A stretch of 20,321 nt of DNA from Bryobacterales bacterium (GCA_016789785.1 JAEUQE010000172.1:1-20321), one strand, 5' to 3'. Positions 1-7,882 are shown, counted from the stretch's first letter. The notes: generated from the letters alone by a model not told the origin. Program-made: numbers and translations.

Positions 1-3000
1 ACCGCTCTCCGCCACTCTCCCCGACGGGTCGGTGATCGTGATCGCGTAGTCGTTGCACTTCTGGAACGACTGCCCTACAGGATTCTTATACAGCCGGAAC
101 ACATCGAACAGCACCTCGGCTTTCACAACCGGAGTATCCGGCGCCACGGTCGTCATCACCGACGTTGACACCTTCTTGTTCTGCCACTCCGCCGTCACCG
201 TCACCCGGTAAGTGCCGGCGCGGCTCCAACTCTGCTTGGCGTTTCTCCCGGTGGCCGTCTTCCCGTCGCCGAAATCCCACTGATACGTTGCATCCGCCGG
301 AACATTCACGTTCCTGGTCGTGAAATCGTAGCTCCTCCCGATCACACGCTGCCCGATGAACGGCGGCAGAATCTCCGTCTTCGGATCGGCCAATCCCATC
401 TTCACGCGGATGTCCCGCCTTGATGCCGACGAAGGCGCTGGATCGTAGTGATTGTTCACCACCGCGACCACGAGCGGAACCTCTGCCCGGTACTTCGCCG
501 GCTCGTTGAGCACGATCTCGGCATTGTCCTCCCGCCAGGCCAGCAGCCCGTTGCGCCCATAAACGAACACGTCGACATCATCAAACTTGTCCAGCACCTG
601 CACACCGAGCGCGGTCACATCGGTCAAGTCCGGCATTTTCTCCGGATCGCCCGCTTTCGGCAGATTGAGCGCGAAAAACTCGACCGACAGATCCTTCGCC
701 TGCGGCCACGTCTTAGTCCACTGCTCGCCCTGCTTGATCAAATCGAAACTGCGCGCATCGTCGAGCGGCCGGATCATGTTGACGTCCGGGAATTTCGAAT
801 TCGGCAGCACCTGGCCGAGAAAGAGCTTCCGCGTGAAGTCACGCCAGTGCTTGGCAAGCTGGCCATCCCCGCCAATCAGCGGGATCAGCGCAGCCCAGGG
901 CGCACGGCCCGCGTCCCGCGTTTCCAGCCACCGCTTGGGAATCCGCGAATCGACGTTCCTGCCCAAATAAGTGAGGAACGAACTCGCCCCATACCCGTAT
1001 TCCCGCGCCGACGAATCCACTACGCGATTCGCTCCTGTCCGCAGGAATTCCGCCAGATTCTCACTCATGTTGGCCGGAGTATAGTTGGCCTCCCAAAGCC
1101 CGGACGGCTCAAACCAGACCGATAACGACTCGTCCATCCAGCGCCGCGGATCCTCGCGAACGAAGCTATCCACCACTCCCTGGCCCGAACCAAACAGGTC
1201 CTCCACAATGTGCATGATCTCGTGCGGCACAGCGCTGCGAAACGTGTCCCGGCCCTCGGCCTCCTTGAACTTCTCCTGGTTCAGCCTGATCTGCCCGGCG
1301 TTGCTGATCCCCGCATCACTTGGGTTAGCCAGTTTGTCGAGCGTGATCCGAATCGGGTGTACCGGGAACCCAAGCAGGTTGAGCGATTCCCATGTCGAGA
1401 TCCGCTCGAATACGTTGATGTCCACATGCGATGCCGCGAAGGCCGTCAGCGCTTTTTCGGATTTCTCGAGCACCCATCTCGCCGAATCCGTGTACCCGAT
1501 CCGGTAGAACACGATGAAGTTGCCCTCGGCGCTGACCAGATTGAGCCACCCCTTCAGCATCCACAAACTGAACCGGCGCGACACATTCGGTTTGCCGGCC
1601 GGAAGATTCAGGATCGCCGTGTTGCCTTGGACCACCGCCGGCTGGAATTGCTGAACAGGCATCAACTTGCCCGTCGCATCGGGCGCCATAAACTGCAGCA
1701 CGGCCGTGCCGCTGGCTTCGCCCGCCGGTCGCGATCCTTTCTCCAGCGCCGCGCTCTGGGCCGCCGCGCTCTGGGCCGCGGCAGACACTGGCAGCCGGAT
1801 CTCCAGGCCGCCCTTGTAACCGTCCGGCATCCCGTCCACCCGGAACACGCCGCCGTCCAGTGATTCCTCCAGGCCCGTTACCGGCTTGCCCGTCAACAGG
1901 CGGACCCGCCGCTTCTCACTCAGCTTCTGAGCCGGTATCCGGACACTCACTCCCTGCCCTTCCACCACTCCGCCTTCCGTGCCGATGTCCTGGGCGGCGA
2001 TCTCCCGCCACGTGTAGACCGGAACCGCCGTCCGCGCCAACTTCGTCCCGTCCGTAGCGGTGATCACCAGTTGCCCCGAGGTCACATCCGACGGCCCTTC
2101 ACTTCTCACGGTCACCCGGAACGGCTCTCCGGCACGCACCGTGGCCGGCTGCACCGTCGCGGACAATCCGGCCGCCGGCGGATCGAACGCCACCGCAATC
2201 TCGAACGGCACGCCCGCCTGACTCCGCACCGCTGCCTGGAACTGTTCGGTTCCCCCTTCACTGACGTCGAGCGATCCAACCGCCGCCGAGACGGTGTGCT
2301 CTCCTTGCTCCACGTTGCCATAGCTCACCACGGCGCGCACCATCAGGTTCGCGATCGCCGTCTGGTTATTCTCCGCCGTCAGTACAATCGGCCCGGTGAA
2401 CGTCGCCCCACCATCCCGCGACCGGAAGATCCGGTGGTACGGCTGGCCGTCGGAATCAATCGCAAACGCCACTCCGTTGTGCGGCTCCGGTGACTTGAAC
2501 CCGACATAGACATCGCCCGATTCGATCACCGGCCCATCAACGCTGACCTCGGTCCACTTGCCCTGCGCACCCAGCTTCACCTGCGAGGCGAGGTCCACCT
2601 TCGGATTGTCGGGCGGCACGCCTTTCCCCTCAGGATCCCGGAACACAAACAAGCTCACACTCTTTCCGTCGGGCTCGGGCTGATCTGTCATCTGCTGCAC
2701 CCAGATCCGCACCTTCTTGAGCTTCGCCGGATACTTCGGCGGCGTCAGACGGTTGGCGTAGATATAGCCGTCCCGCAGGAACCCAACCTCGGCCGTCCCA
2801 TCGTCGGTTCGAAGCTCATAGTCCCCCGCGCCCGGCCCCGGCCACGACACCCGCGCCCGAATCGTCGCATTTGCCTTCGTGTTATCCGTGAACCGCAGGG
2901 GACCACCCCAAGCCGCTTCGCCCGGGTCCAGCCAGTACGTGCGGTCTGACTGAGCGCCTTCCGTGTCGGTGCCGAACCCCACGCCCGCTGCCGGCTGCGG

Positions 3001-3528
3001 CGCCTGGTAGCCCACGAAGAAGTCTCCCGACTGTATCTCCGGCCCATTCTCAATCGGAAAATCCGCGAAGCCGCCAGTCGACGGTACCTTCACCTGCTGA
3101 TCCACCACGTACTTCGCCCCCGGCGCAGGCCGCGGCCCCGGTCCCACAAACGCGATCAGCCGAATCGTGCTGCCCACCGGCGAAGGTTGGCCCATGAAGC
3201 CAACGAAGTAAATCCGAATCGCCGTCAATCGTGCGGGGTAGCTCAGTGGAGTCAGCCGGACGGCCACGGTCAAGCCGTCCTGCAACAACCCCCGCCCGTC
3301 CGGCGAGCCATCATCGGCCGCCAGTTCCACACCCTCAACGGTCGCCGGATGGACCCCCGCGCGGGCCTCCGCCACAACCATCTCGCGATGGAATGCCGCT
3401 GGCGGCGCTGCCATCCGGCTTGTGGGATCAACGGGTCGCGCCTCCCGTAAGCGTTCCCTGGGAGCTGAAGTCAGGAGTGAAGTAAAAAGCAAGCAGGGAG
3501 TCAAGGTAAGACAGCCCAAACGTCGCAT
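1..3528 (-). CDS. Large secreted gluzincin-like metallopeptidase with twin N-terminal domains and PKD domain (3' end outside window)
   Basis: The minus frame is open for 1176 codons from ATG at 3528 to the left edge, with no stop. The start is supported by GGAGG (3538-3542), 9 nt upstream, and by a promoter at 3565-3593. An N-terminal basic stretch plus a Leu-rich segment looks like a signal peptide cut near residue 22, so the protein is probably exported. Two similar ~165-residue units follow (about 70-230 and 237-404), then an Ig-like beta region (about 405-500). The peptidase-like domain is about 655-870, with HEIMH at 769-773 (two zinc-binding His and the catalytic Glu). After 26 residues comes WMDESLSVWFE, whose Glu800 fits the third zinc ligand of gluzincins. 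A PKD domain (about 1045-1130) carries WDFGDG. The peptidase family and substrate are not recognised. Extracellular proteolysis or polymer binding is an inference. The gene is divergent from the TetR gene. Confidence 0.85.
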   Translation of the reverse strand, partial: MRRLGCLTLTPCLLFTSLLTSAPRERLREARPVDPTSRMAAPPAAFHREMVVAEARAGVHPATVEGVELAADDGSPDGRGLLQDGLTVAVRLTPLSYPARLTAIRIYFVGFMGQPSPVGSTIRLIAFVGPGPRPAPGAKYVVDQQVKVPSTGGFADFPIENGPEIQSGDFFVGYQAPQPAAGVGFGTDTEGAQSDRTYWLDPGEAAWGGPLRFTDNTKANATIRARVSWPGPGAGDYELRTDDGTAEVGFLRDGYIYANRLTPPKYPAKLKKVRIWVQQMTDQPEPDGKSVSLFVFRDPEGKGVPPDNPKVDLASQVKLGAQGKWTEVSVDGPVIESGDVYVGFKSPEPHNGVAFAIDSDGQPYHRIFRSRDGGATFTGPIVLTAENNQTAIANLMVRAVVSYGNVEQGEHTVSAAVGSLDVSEGGTEQFQAAVRSQAGVPFEIAVAFDPPAAGLSATVQPATVRAGEPFRVTVRSEGPSDVTSGQLVITATDGTKLARTAVPVYTWREIAAQDIGTEGGVVEGQGVSVRIPAQKLSEKRRVRLLTGKPVTGLEESLDGGVFRVDGMPDGYKGGLEIRLPVSAAAQSAAAQSAALEKGSRPAGEASGTAVLQFMAPDATGKLMPVQQFQPAVVQGNTAILNLPAGKPNVSRRFSLWMLKGWLNLVSAEGNFIVFYRIGYTDSARWVLEKSEKALTAFAASHVDINVFERISTWESLNLLGFPVHPIRITLDKLANPSDAGISNAGQIRLNQEKFKEAEGRDTFRSAVPHEIMHIVEDLFGSGQGVVDSFVREDPRRWMDESLSVWFEPSGLWEANYTPANMSENLAEFLRTGANRVVDSSAREYGYGASSFLTYLGRNVDSRIPKRWLETRDAGRAPWAALIPLIGGDGQLAKHWRDFTRKLFLGQVLPNSKFPDVNMIRPLDDARSFDLIKQGEQWTKTWPQAKDLSVEFFALNLPKAGDPEKMPDLTDVTALGVQVLDKFDDVDVFVYGRNGLLAWREDNAEIVLNEPAKYRAEVPLVVAVVNNHYDPAPSSASRRDIRVKMGLADPKTEILPPFIGQRVIGRSYDFTTRNVNVPADATYQWDFGDGKTATGRNAKQSWSRAGTYRVTVTAEWQNKKVSTSVMTTVAPDTPVVKAEVLFDVFRLYKNPVGQSFQKCNDYAITITDPSGRVAESG
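1749..1778 (-). repeat. Exact 2 x 15-nt tandem repeat inside the secreted peptidase gene
   Basis: The 15-nt unit CCGCGCTCTGGGCCG occurs twice back to back on the plus strand. It encodes an Ala/Gln/Ser pentapeptide repeat (AAQSA-type) near residues 584-593, in a presumed linker before the catalytic region. The copy number stays in frame, so length variants would not break the protein. Confidence 0.8.
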
Positions 3529-3537
3529 GTGCGATTG

Positions 3538-3542
3538 CCTCC
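3538..3542 (-). promoter_or_regulatory. Ribosome binding site of the secreted peptidase
   Basis: GGAGG on the minus strand lies 9 nt before the ATG at 3528-3526. It fixes the start of a reading frame that is otherwise open-ended in this window. Confidence 0.7.
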
Positions 3543-3564
3543 GGTTTGATGACAATCAAGCCTG

Positions 3565-3593
3565 ATTCTATGCCTCAGGCGGGAAGGTTTCAA
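3565..3593 (-). promoter_or_regulatory. Sigma70-type promoter for the secreted peptidase
   Basis: On the minus strand TTGAAA (3593-3588) and TAGAAT (3570-3565) are separated by exactly 17 nt, each matching 5 of 6 consensus bases. Transcription would start near 3558, giving a leader of about 30 nt that holds the GGAGG site. The half-site ATGAC at 3549-3553, also seen in the tetR operators, falls in this leader. Acidobacterial promoters are not well defined, so this remains a consensus match only. Confidence 0.55.
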
Positions 3594-3626
3594 TGGTACC
3601 GGCGGCACGAGAGTTTTCCTCAAGTT

Positions 3627-3651
3627 GGTACGGCCCGCGACGGACCGTACC
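3627..3651. repeat. Inverted repeat in the divergent control region
   Basis: The arms at 3627-3637 and 3641-3651 are 11 nt with one mismatch around a 3-nt centre. The outer 7 bp (GGTACGG / CCGTACC) are perfect. It sits between the two divergent promoters and has no U-tract, so an operator is more likely than a terminator. Confidence 0.5.
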
Positions 3652-3680
3652 ACACCCGGCGGTTTTCCCGCGAGTCCATT

Positions 3681-3715
3681 TGGTCCTTGACTCCGGACCA
3701 AAACATGACTATAGT
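3681..3715 (+). promoter_or_regulatory. Promoter of the tetR-membrane protein unit
   Basis: TTGACT (3687-3692) and TATAGT (3710-3715) are 17 nt apart, each matching 5 of 6 consensus bases. The -35 lies in the spacer of the inverted repeat TGGTCC-N8-GGACCA (3681-3700), and the -10 lies within the first tetR palindrome. The +1 should fall at about 3721-3723, on or beside the ATG of the repressor gene. The mRNA would then be leaderless, which agrees with the absence of a Shine-Dalgarno sequence. Confidence 0.6.
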
Positions 3716-3735
3716 CATACATGACCATGGTCATA
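3704..3735. promoter_or_regulatory. Tandem palindromic operator, probably for the adjacent TetR repressor
   Basis: Two adjoining 16-bp units fit cATGAC-N4-GTCATa: 3704-3719 (core ATGACTATAGTCAT) and 3720-3735 (core ATGACCATGGTCAT). Both 14-bp cores are perfect palindromes and only the central 4 bases differ. The first covers the -10 box. The second covers the predicted +1 and the first codons of tetR. TetR-family proteins usually bind such palindromes next to their own gene, so autorepression is the expected role. The 16-bp phase could allow two dimers on nearby faces of the helix. Confidence 0.7.
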
Positions 3736-4350
3736 ATTGAGAACCAACCAGACATTGGAATCCGCGAGCGCAAGAAGCTCCAAACGCGTTCCCACCTCAT
3801 GGAAACGGCCATCCGCCTCTTCGCCGAACAAGGCATTGAGGCCACCACGGTCGACCAGATCGCCGCTCAGGCGGACCTTGGCAAAGGGACGCTTTACAAT
3901 TACTTCCGCACCAAGGAAGACATCATCGTCGCGTTCATGGCGGACCTGGAACGCGCGGCGATGCCTGCCATGCTGCGGCTTGCGGGGTCCGCCAAGCCTC
4001 TCGATGTCATCCTGGCCGACTTCGCCTGGCACCTCTTGCATGTCAAGCGCAGCTATCGCCCCTTTGTTCGCGCCTTCCTTGCAAGAATGATCGCCCCTGA
4101 CGATTCGTTGCGCCCGCAGGTGGTGGAGATGCAGACCGCCATTGACAGGACCCTGACCACCTTCTTTGGACGTCTCCAGGAGCGGGGCCTGGTTCAGCGT
4201 CATGTCGCCATGGAGGATCTGCGCCTCAACTTCAAGACCATGCATCTTGGCCTCACCATGCTGTGGGCGCTCGAAGGCTCGCCATGGCGTCAAACGCGCA
4301 GGATTCTACGTTCGCAAATGTCGATGTTCGCGAAAGGAATCGCTCCATGA
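3721..4350 (+). CDS. TetR/AcrR-family transcriptional regulator
   Basis: A 209-residue protein of normal TetR length. The N-terminal DNA-binding domain is about residues 15-72, with the helix-turn-helix around 42-61 (TTVDQIAAQADLGKGTLYNY, then F) and the usual FxTKEDI continuation. The C-terminal half is a ligand-binding helical domain with no recognisable specificity. ATG 3721 is chosen because the TetR domain follows directly, although ATG 3727 is possible. Neither has a ribosome site, and the start codon is embedded in a palindromic operator, so a leaderless transcript and autoregulation are inferred. The stop overlaps the next start by ATGA, which suggests that the membrane protein is its regulated partner. 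Divergence from the secreted peptidase gene suggests possible control of that gene too. Confidence 0.93.
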   Translation: MTMVIIENQPDIGIRERKKLQTRSHLMETAIRLFAEQGIEATTVDQIAAQADLGKGTLYNYFRTKEDIIVAFMADLERAAMPAMLRLAGSAKPLDVILADFAWHLLHVKRSYRPFVRAFLARMIAPDDSLRPQVVEMQTAIDRTLTTFFGRLQERGLVQRHVAMEDLRLNFKTMHLGLTMLWALEGSPWRQTRRILRSQMSMFAKGIAP

Positions 4351-5015
4351 CCTTGCTTGCCGCGCTTCTCGCCATCGCTTCTCTTGCCTTCGCCGCATAC
4401 TCGTCTCGCGGCGGTGGCAAGCCGCTGGTCCTCGCGCTGACGCTGTTGTGCTTCGGCGTCGCGGGAATCAATCCGCTGGTGGAAGCGGTGGTCTTCGAGG
4501 TGATGCCGATCCACGACGTCCCGCTGGCACTGCTCCGCCACCTGATCCTCTCATGTGCCGCTTCGCTCGCCATCGTGGCCGCGCTCAGGAAGTGGGTTCC
4601 CGGCGAACGGGTACAGCTTCAGTGGACAGCGCTTCGTGTGACGGGCGCCGTCATCAGCTACGTGATTCTCTACGTGGTTGCCGGAGCGTTCGTCTACCCA
4701 TTCGTGAAGGAGTTCTACGCGACCCGGACGCTGCCGCCGCTGAGCTCGCTCATCGCGCTTCAAGTGATCCGGGGGCTACTCTACGCACTCTACGCGCGGC
4801 CCTACCTGCAACTGGCTCCGCGCCATCCCGCGCTCGTTCTCGCTTCTGTCTATTCCGTAATCGGCGGCGTCGCACTGCTGCTTGCGAGCGACAATCCCTA
4901 CATGCCTCGCGAAGTGCGAATGCCTCATCTTGTGGAAGTGGGTGTGTCGAACTTCCTGTTTGGCCTCATCACAGGAAAGCTGCTCGCCTTGCGCAATCCC
5001 GCGCCGGCACGCTGA
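4347..5015 (+). CDS. Multi-pass membrane protein of unknown function
   Basis: A 222-residue hydrophobic protein with about six or seven predicted membrane segments (roughly 2-20, 26-50, 57-78, 96-118, 130-150, 158-176, 193-215). I do not recognise a family. Segment 2 carries GINPLVEAVVFE, with an acidic residue in the hydrophobic stretch, and another loop has YARPYL. An upstream in-frame ATG at 4263 would add 28 polar residues buried in the tetR gene. ATG 4347 is preferred because it overlaps the tetR stop (ATGA) and has AAAGGAA (4333-4339) about 8 nt upstream. Translational coupling to a TetR repressor suggests a transport or envelope-stress function, but that is only context. Confidence 0.82.
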   Translation: MTLLAALLAIASLAFAAYSSRGGGKPLVLALTLLCFGVAGINPLVEAVVFEVMPIHDVPLALLRHLILSCAASLAIVAALRKWVPGERVQLQWTALRVTGAVISYVILYVVAGAFVYPFVKEFYATRTLPPLSSLIALQVIRGLLYALYARPYLQLAPRHPALVLASVYSVIGGVALLLASDNPYMPREVRMPHLVEVGVSNFLFGLITGKLLALRNPAPAR

Positions 5016-5047
5016 CGCTCACATAGAACGGACATTGAGCAGCAACG

Positions 5048-5072
5048 GTAGCCCCCCGGCCCCTCGGGCTAC
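5048..5072. promoter_or_regulatory. Stem-loop upstream of acnA
   Basis: GTAGCCC (5048-5054) and GGGCTAC (5066-5072) are perfect 7-bp arms with an 11-nt GC-rich loop. It lies between the membrane-protein stop and acnA. A TACAAT hexamer (5070-5075), a possible acnA -10 box, overlaps the right arm, but no convincing -35 is present. It could be a weak terminator of the upstream unit or an acnA control site. The sequence does not decide. Confidence 0.35.
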
Positions 5073-5099
5073 AATGGAAGTTTACCCCCCGACACGACA

Positions 5100-7772
5100 A
5101 TGAGCACAATCAATAGCTTTCAATCTGCATCCACGTTGCGCGTAGGCTCGCGGGAGTACCGGATCTTCCGCCTCGACGCGGTCGAGAAGGCAGGCGCGGG
5201 CAAGATCGCCCGTCTGCCCTACTCCATTCGCATCCTGCTCGAGAATCTCCTGCGCTCGGAAGACAACGTCACCGTCAAGAAGTCCGACATTGAATACATC
5301 GCCGCATGGGACACCGCGCGCCCCGCGCAAGACATCAACTTCCGCCCCGCTCGCATCCTCATGCAGGACTTCACGGGTGTGCCCGCGGTGGTCGATCTCG
5401 CGGCCATGCGCGATGCGCTGAAGAAGATGGGCGCCGATCCCAAGCTGGCCAACCCGTTGATCCCCGCCGATCTCGTGATTGATCACAGCGTGCAGGTGGA
5501 CAAGTTTGGCGCGAAGGACGCTTTCGATGTCAACGTGCTGCTTGAGTATCAGCGCAATCATGAGCGCTATTCGCTGCTCCGCTGGGCACAGGGCTCCTTC
5601 CGCAACTTCCGCGCCGTGCCTCCGGGAACGGGCATCGTGCATCAGGTGAACCTGGAGTACCTCGCCTCCGTGGTATTCCGCGCGGATGCGGACGGCGCGA
5701 CGCTTGCCTATCCCGATACGTTGCTCGGCACCGATTCGCACACCACCATGATCAACGGCATCGGTGTAGTCGGTTGGGGCGTGGGGGGCATTGAAGCCGA
5801 GGCTTGCATGCTCGGCCAGCCGATCACCATGTTGCTGCCGCCCGTGGTGGGTTTCAAGCTGCATGGCAAGCCCGCGGAAGGCGCCACCGCAACCGACGTG
5901 GTGCTCACGGTCACGCAGATGCTTCGCAAGAGGGGCGTGGTCGGCAAGTTCGTCGAATTCTATGGCCCCGGCGTGAAGGCACTCAGCCTTGCCGATCGCG
6001 CCACCATCGCCAACATGGCGCCGGAGTATGGCGCCACCATCGGCTTCTTCCCGGTGGACGAAGCATCGCTCGACTATCTGCGCCTCTCCAACCGGCCCGC
6101 GGATCTCATCGACCTCGTCGAATCCTATGCCAAGGAACAAGGCTTGTTCCTCACTGATGACGCGCCGGACCCGGTGTACAACGATACGCTGGAACTCGAC
6201 CTCGGCACTGTGGTGCCCTCGCTTGCTGGTCCGAAGCGTCCACAGGACCGCATCGACCTGCCGAACGTGAAGACGAACTTCACTGATGCCTTCGGCGCCG
6301 AACCAAAGACCGCGGCGTTCGAAGGCGGTGAGCTTCGCGACGGCGCGGTGGTCATCGCGGCCATCACCTCGTGCACGAACACATCGAATCCATCGGTGAT
6401 GCTCGCGGCCGGCCTGCTTGCACAAAATGCCGAAGCAAAGGGCCTGAAAGTGAAGCCGTGGGTGAAGACGTCTCTGGCGCCCGGCTCGAAGGTCGTGATG
6501 GATTACTTCGCCGAAGCGGGCTTGGTGCCGGCCATGGAATCGCTCGGCTTTCATCTGGTCGGCTATGGTTGCACCACGTGTATCGGCAACAGCGGCCCGC
6601 TGCCGGATAACGTTGCGAAGGCCGTTACCGACGGCAAGCTCACCGTCGCCGCGGTGCTCAGCGGCAATCGCAACTTCGAAGGCCGCGTGAATCCGCTGGT
6701 GAAGGCGAACTATCTCGCGTCGCCACCGCTCGTCGTCGCCTACGCGCTCGCCGGCCGCGTCGACATTGACCTGAAGAACGAGCCCCTCGGCACGGGTTCC
6801 GATGGCGCTCCCGTGTATCTTCGCGACATCTGGCCGTCCAACAGCGAGATCCAGTCCGTGGTTTCGCGCGCGGTGAAGCGTGACATGTTCGAAACTCAGT
6901 ACGGCAAGGTCTTCGAGGGCGATCCACAGTGGCGCGCCATCGAAGTGGCGGAGGGCGATCTCTTCGATTGGGATGAGAAGTCGACCTACATTCGCCGGCC
7001 TCCGTACTTCGATGAAATGGTGGATCCCGCGACCAGCGTGCAGGACTTCAACGGACTGCGGGTGCTTGCCTCGCTTGGCGACTCCATCACAACGGATCAC
7101 ATCAGTCCCGCCGGCAACATCGCGAAGGACAGCGCGGCGGCGAAGTATCTCACCTCGAATGCCGTGGCGCCGCAGGACTTCAATCAATACGGCTCGCGGC
7201 GCGGCAATCACGAGGTCATGATGCGTGGAACCCTTGCCAACATCCGCCTCAGGAATCTGCTGGCCGGCGGCGTGGAAGGCCCCTGGACCACACATCAGCC
7301 CAGCGGCGAGAAGATGCTGATCTACGATGCTGCGATGAAGTACAAGAGCGAAGGCGTTGGTCAAATGATCCTCGCGGGCAAGGAATATGGATCGGGCAGC
7401 TCGCGCGACTGGGCCGCGAAGGGCGTGCAGTTGCTCGGCGTTCGCGCGGTCATCGCCGAGAGCTATGAGCGTATCCACCGCTCCAACCTCGTCGGCATGG
7501 GCGTGCTGCCGCTCCAGTTCCTCCCTGGCGATTCGCGTGAGTCGCTGGGCCTCACCGGAACCGAAACATTTTCGATCACTGGTGTTGTAGACGGCGTCGC
7601 ATCGACCAAGCGTGCGCATGTCACCGCAACCGCGGCGGACGGCTCCGCAAAGAGCTTCGACGTCGTGGTTCGCATCGACACGCCAACCGAAGCCGAGTAC
7701 TATCGCAACGGCGGAATTCTGCCTTACGTGTTGCGTCAGCTCGCCGCGAAATCCGTCGCTGTCAGTCAGTAA
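5100..7772 (+). CDS. acnA: Aconitate hydratase A
   Basis: This enzyme converts citrate to isocitrate via cis-aconitate in the TCA cycle, in the cytoplasm. At 890 residues it is almost the length of E. coli AcnA. The [4Fe-4S] cluster cysteines are visible: C425 in SCTNTSNPS, and C491 and C494 in GYGCTTCIGNSGPL. The substrate-binding region TDSHTTMINGIGVVGWGVGG is intact, and the C-terminal swivel domain has GSGSSRDWAAKG from residue 764. The ATG at 5100 gives the expected MSTINSF..TLRVGSREYRIFRL N-terminus, although the ribosome site is weak. A single-gene unit is likely, since a strong terminator-like stem follows. The frame is intact, with no missing active-site residue seen. Other aconitase-family dehydratases are unlikely given length and motifs. 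Confidence 0.97.
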   Translation: MSTINSFQSASTLRVGSREYRIFRLDAVEKAGAGKIARLPYSIRILLENLLRSEDNVTVKKSDIEYIAAWDTARPAQDINFRPARILMQDFTGVPAVVDLAAMRDALKKMGADPKLANPLIPADLVIDHSVQVDKFGAKDAFDVNVLLEYQRNHERYSLLRWAQGSFRNFRAVPPGTGIVHQVNLEYLASVVFRADADGATLAYPDTLLGTDSHTTMINGIGVVGWGVGGIEAEACMLGQPITMLLPPVVGFKLHGKPAEGATATDVVLTVTQMLRKRGVVGKFVEFYGPGVKALSLADRATIANMAPEYGATIGFFPVDEASLDYLRLSNRPADLIDLVESYAKEQGLFLTDDAPDPVYNDTLELDLGTVVPSLAGPKRPQDRIDLPNVKTNFTDAFGAEPKTAAFEGGELRDGAVVIAAITSCTNTSNPSVMLAAGLLAQNAEAKGLKVKPWVKTSLAPGSKVVMDYFAEAGLVPAMESLGFHLVGYGCTTCIGNSGPLPDNVAKAVTDGKLTVAAVLSGNRNFEGRVNPLVKANYLASPPLVVAYALAGRVDIDLKNEPLGTGSDGAPVYLRDIWPSNSEIQSVVSRAVKRDMFETQYGKVFEGDPQWRAIEVAEGDLFDWDEKSTYIRRPPYFDEMVDPATSVQDFNGLRVLASLGDSITTDHISPAGNIAKDSAAAKYLTSNAVAPQDFNQYGSRRGNHEVMMRGTLANIRLRNLLAGGVEGPWTTHQPSGEKMLIYDAAMKYKSEGVGQMILAGKEYGSGSSRDWAAKGVQLLGVRAVIAESYERIHRSNLVGMGVLPLQFLPGDSRESLGLTGTETFSITGVVDGVASTKRAHVTATAADGSAKSFDVVVRIDTPTEAEYYRNGGILPYVLRQLAAKSVAVSQ

Positions 7773-7777
7773 CAACC

Positions 7778-7823
7778 GCGAGGGAACGCCCGGCGAGTCC
7801 GCAAGCGTTCCCTCGCAATTCTT
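7778..7823 (+). terminator. Intrinsic terminator after acnA
   Basis: GCGAGGGAACGC (7778-7789) and GCGTTCCCTCGC (7805-7816) form a perfect 12-bp stem with a 15-nt loop. It starts 5 nt after the acnA stop and is followed by AATTCTT. The T-run is short, but stem quality and position fit a Rho-independent terminator that separates acnA from the desulfurase unit. Confidence 0.7.
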
Positions 7824-7842
7824 CCGTTCGCCCATCCACTGC

Positions 7843-7848
7843 TAAAAT
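7843..7848 (+). promoter_or_regulatory. Candidate -10 box of the desulfurase-mnmA unit
   Basis: TAAAAT lies about 35 nt before the desulfurase ATG and just after the acnA terminator, where a new promoter is expected. No good -35 match is seen at 16-18 nt spacing. Confidence 0.35.
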
Positions 7849-7882
7849 AGAGCGTAGTCCCTCAAGTCTGGCCCGGCACACC

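Noticed and set aside
448..2493. Several plus-strand frames opposite the secreted peptidase (for example 448-1125, 1210-1863, 2071-2493)
   Set aside because: Their translations are Arg/His/Pro-rich and domainless. The opposite strand is one continuous coding frame with signal peptide, HEIMH and PKD motifs.
3501..3848. Minus-strand 115-codon frame across the divergent promoter region
   Set aside because: It spans the promoters, the operator and the start of tetR, and its sequence has no domain character.
4263..4346. 28-residue N-terminal extension of the membrane protein
   Set aside because: It overlaps tetR coding sequence, is polar, and has a worse start context than ATG 4347 with AAAGGAA and the ATGA junction.
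5082..7835. A 917-codon open frame on the minus strand opposite acnA
   Set aside because: It mirrors acnA, whose motifs and full-length match are unmistakable. The antisense frame is His/Arg/Ala-rich without domain sense and arises from the GC-rich codon bias of the real gene.
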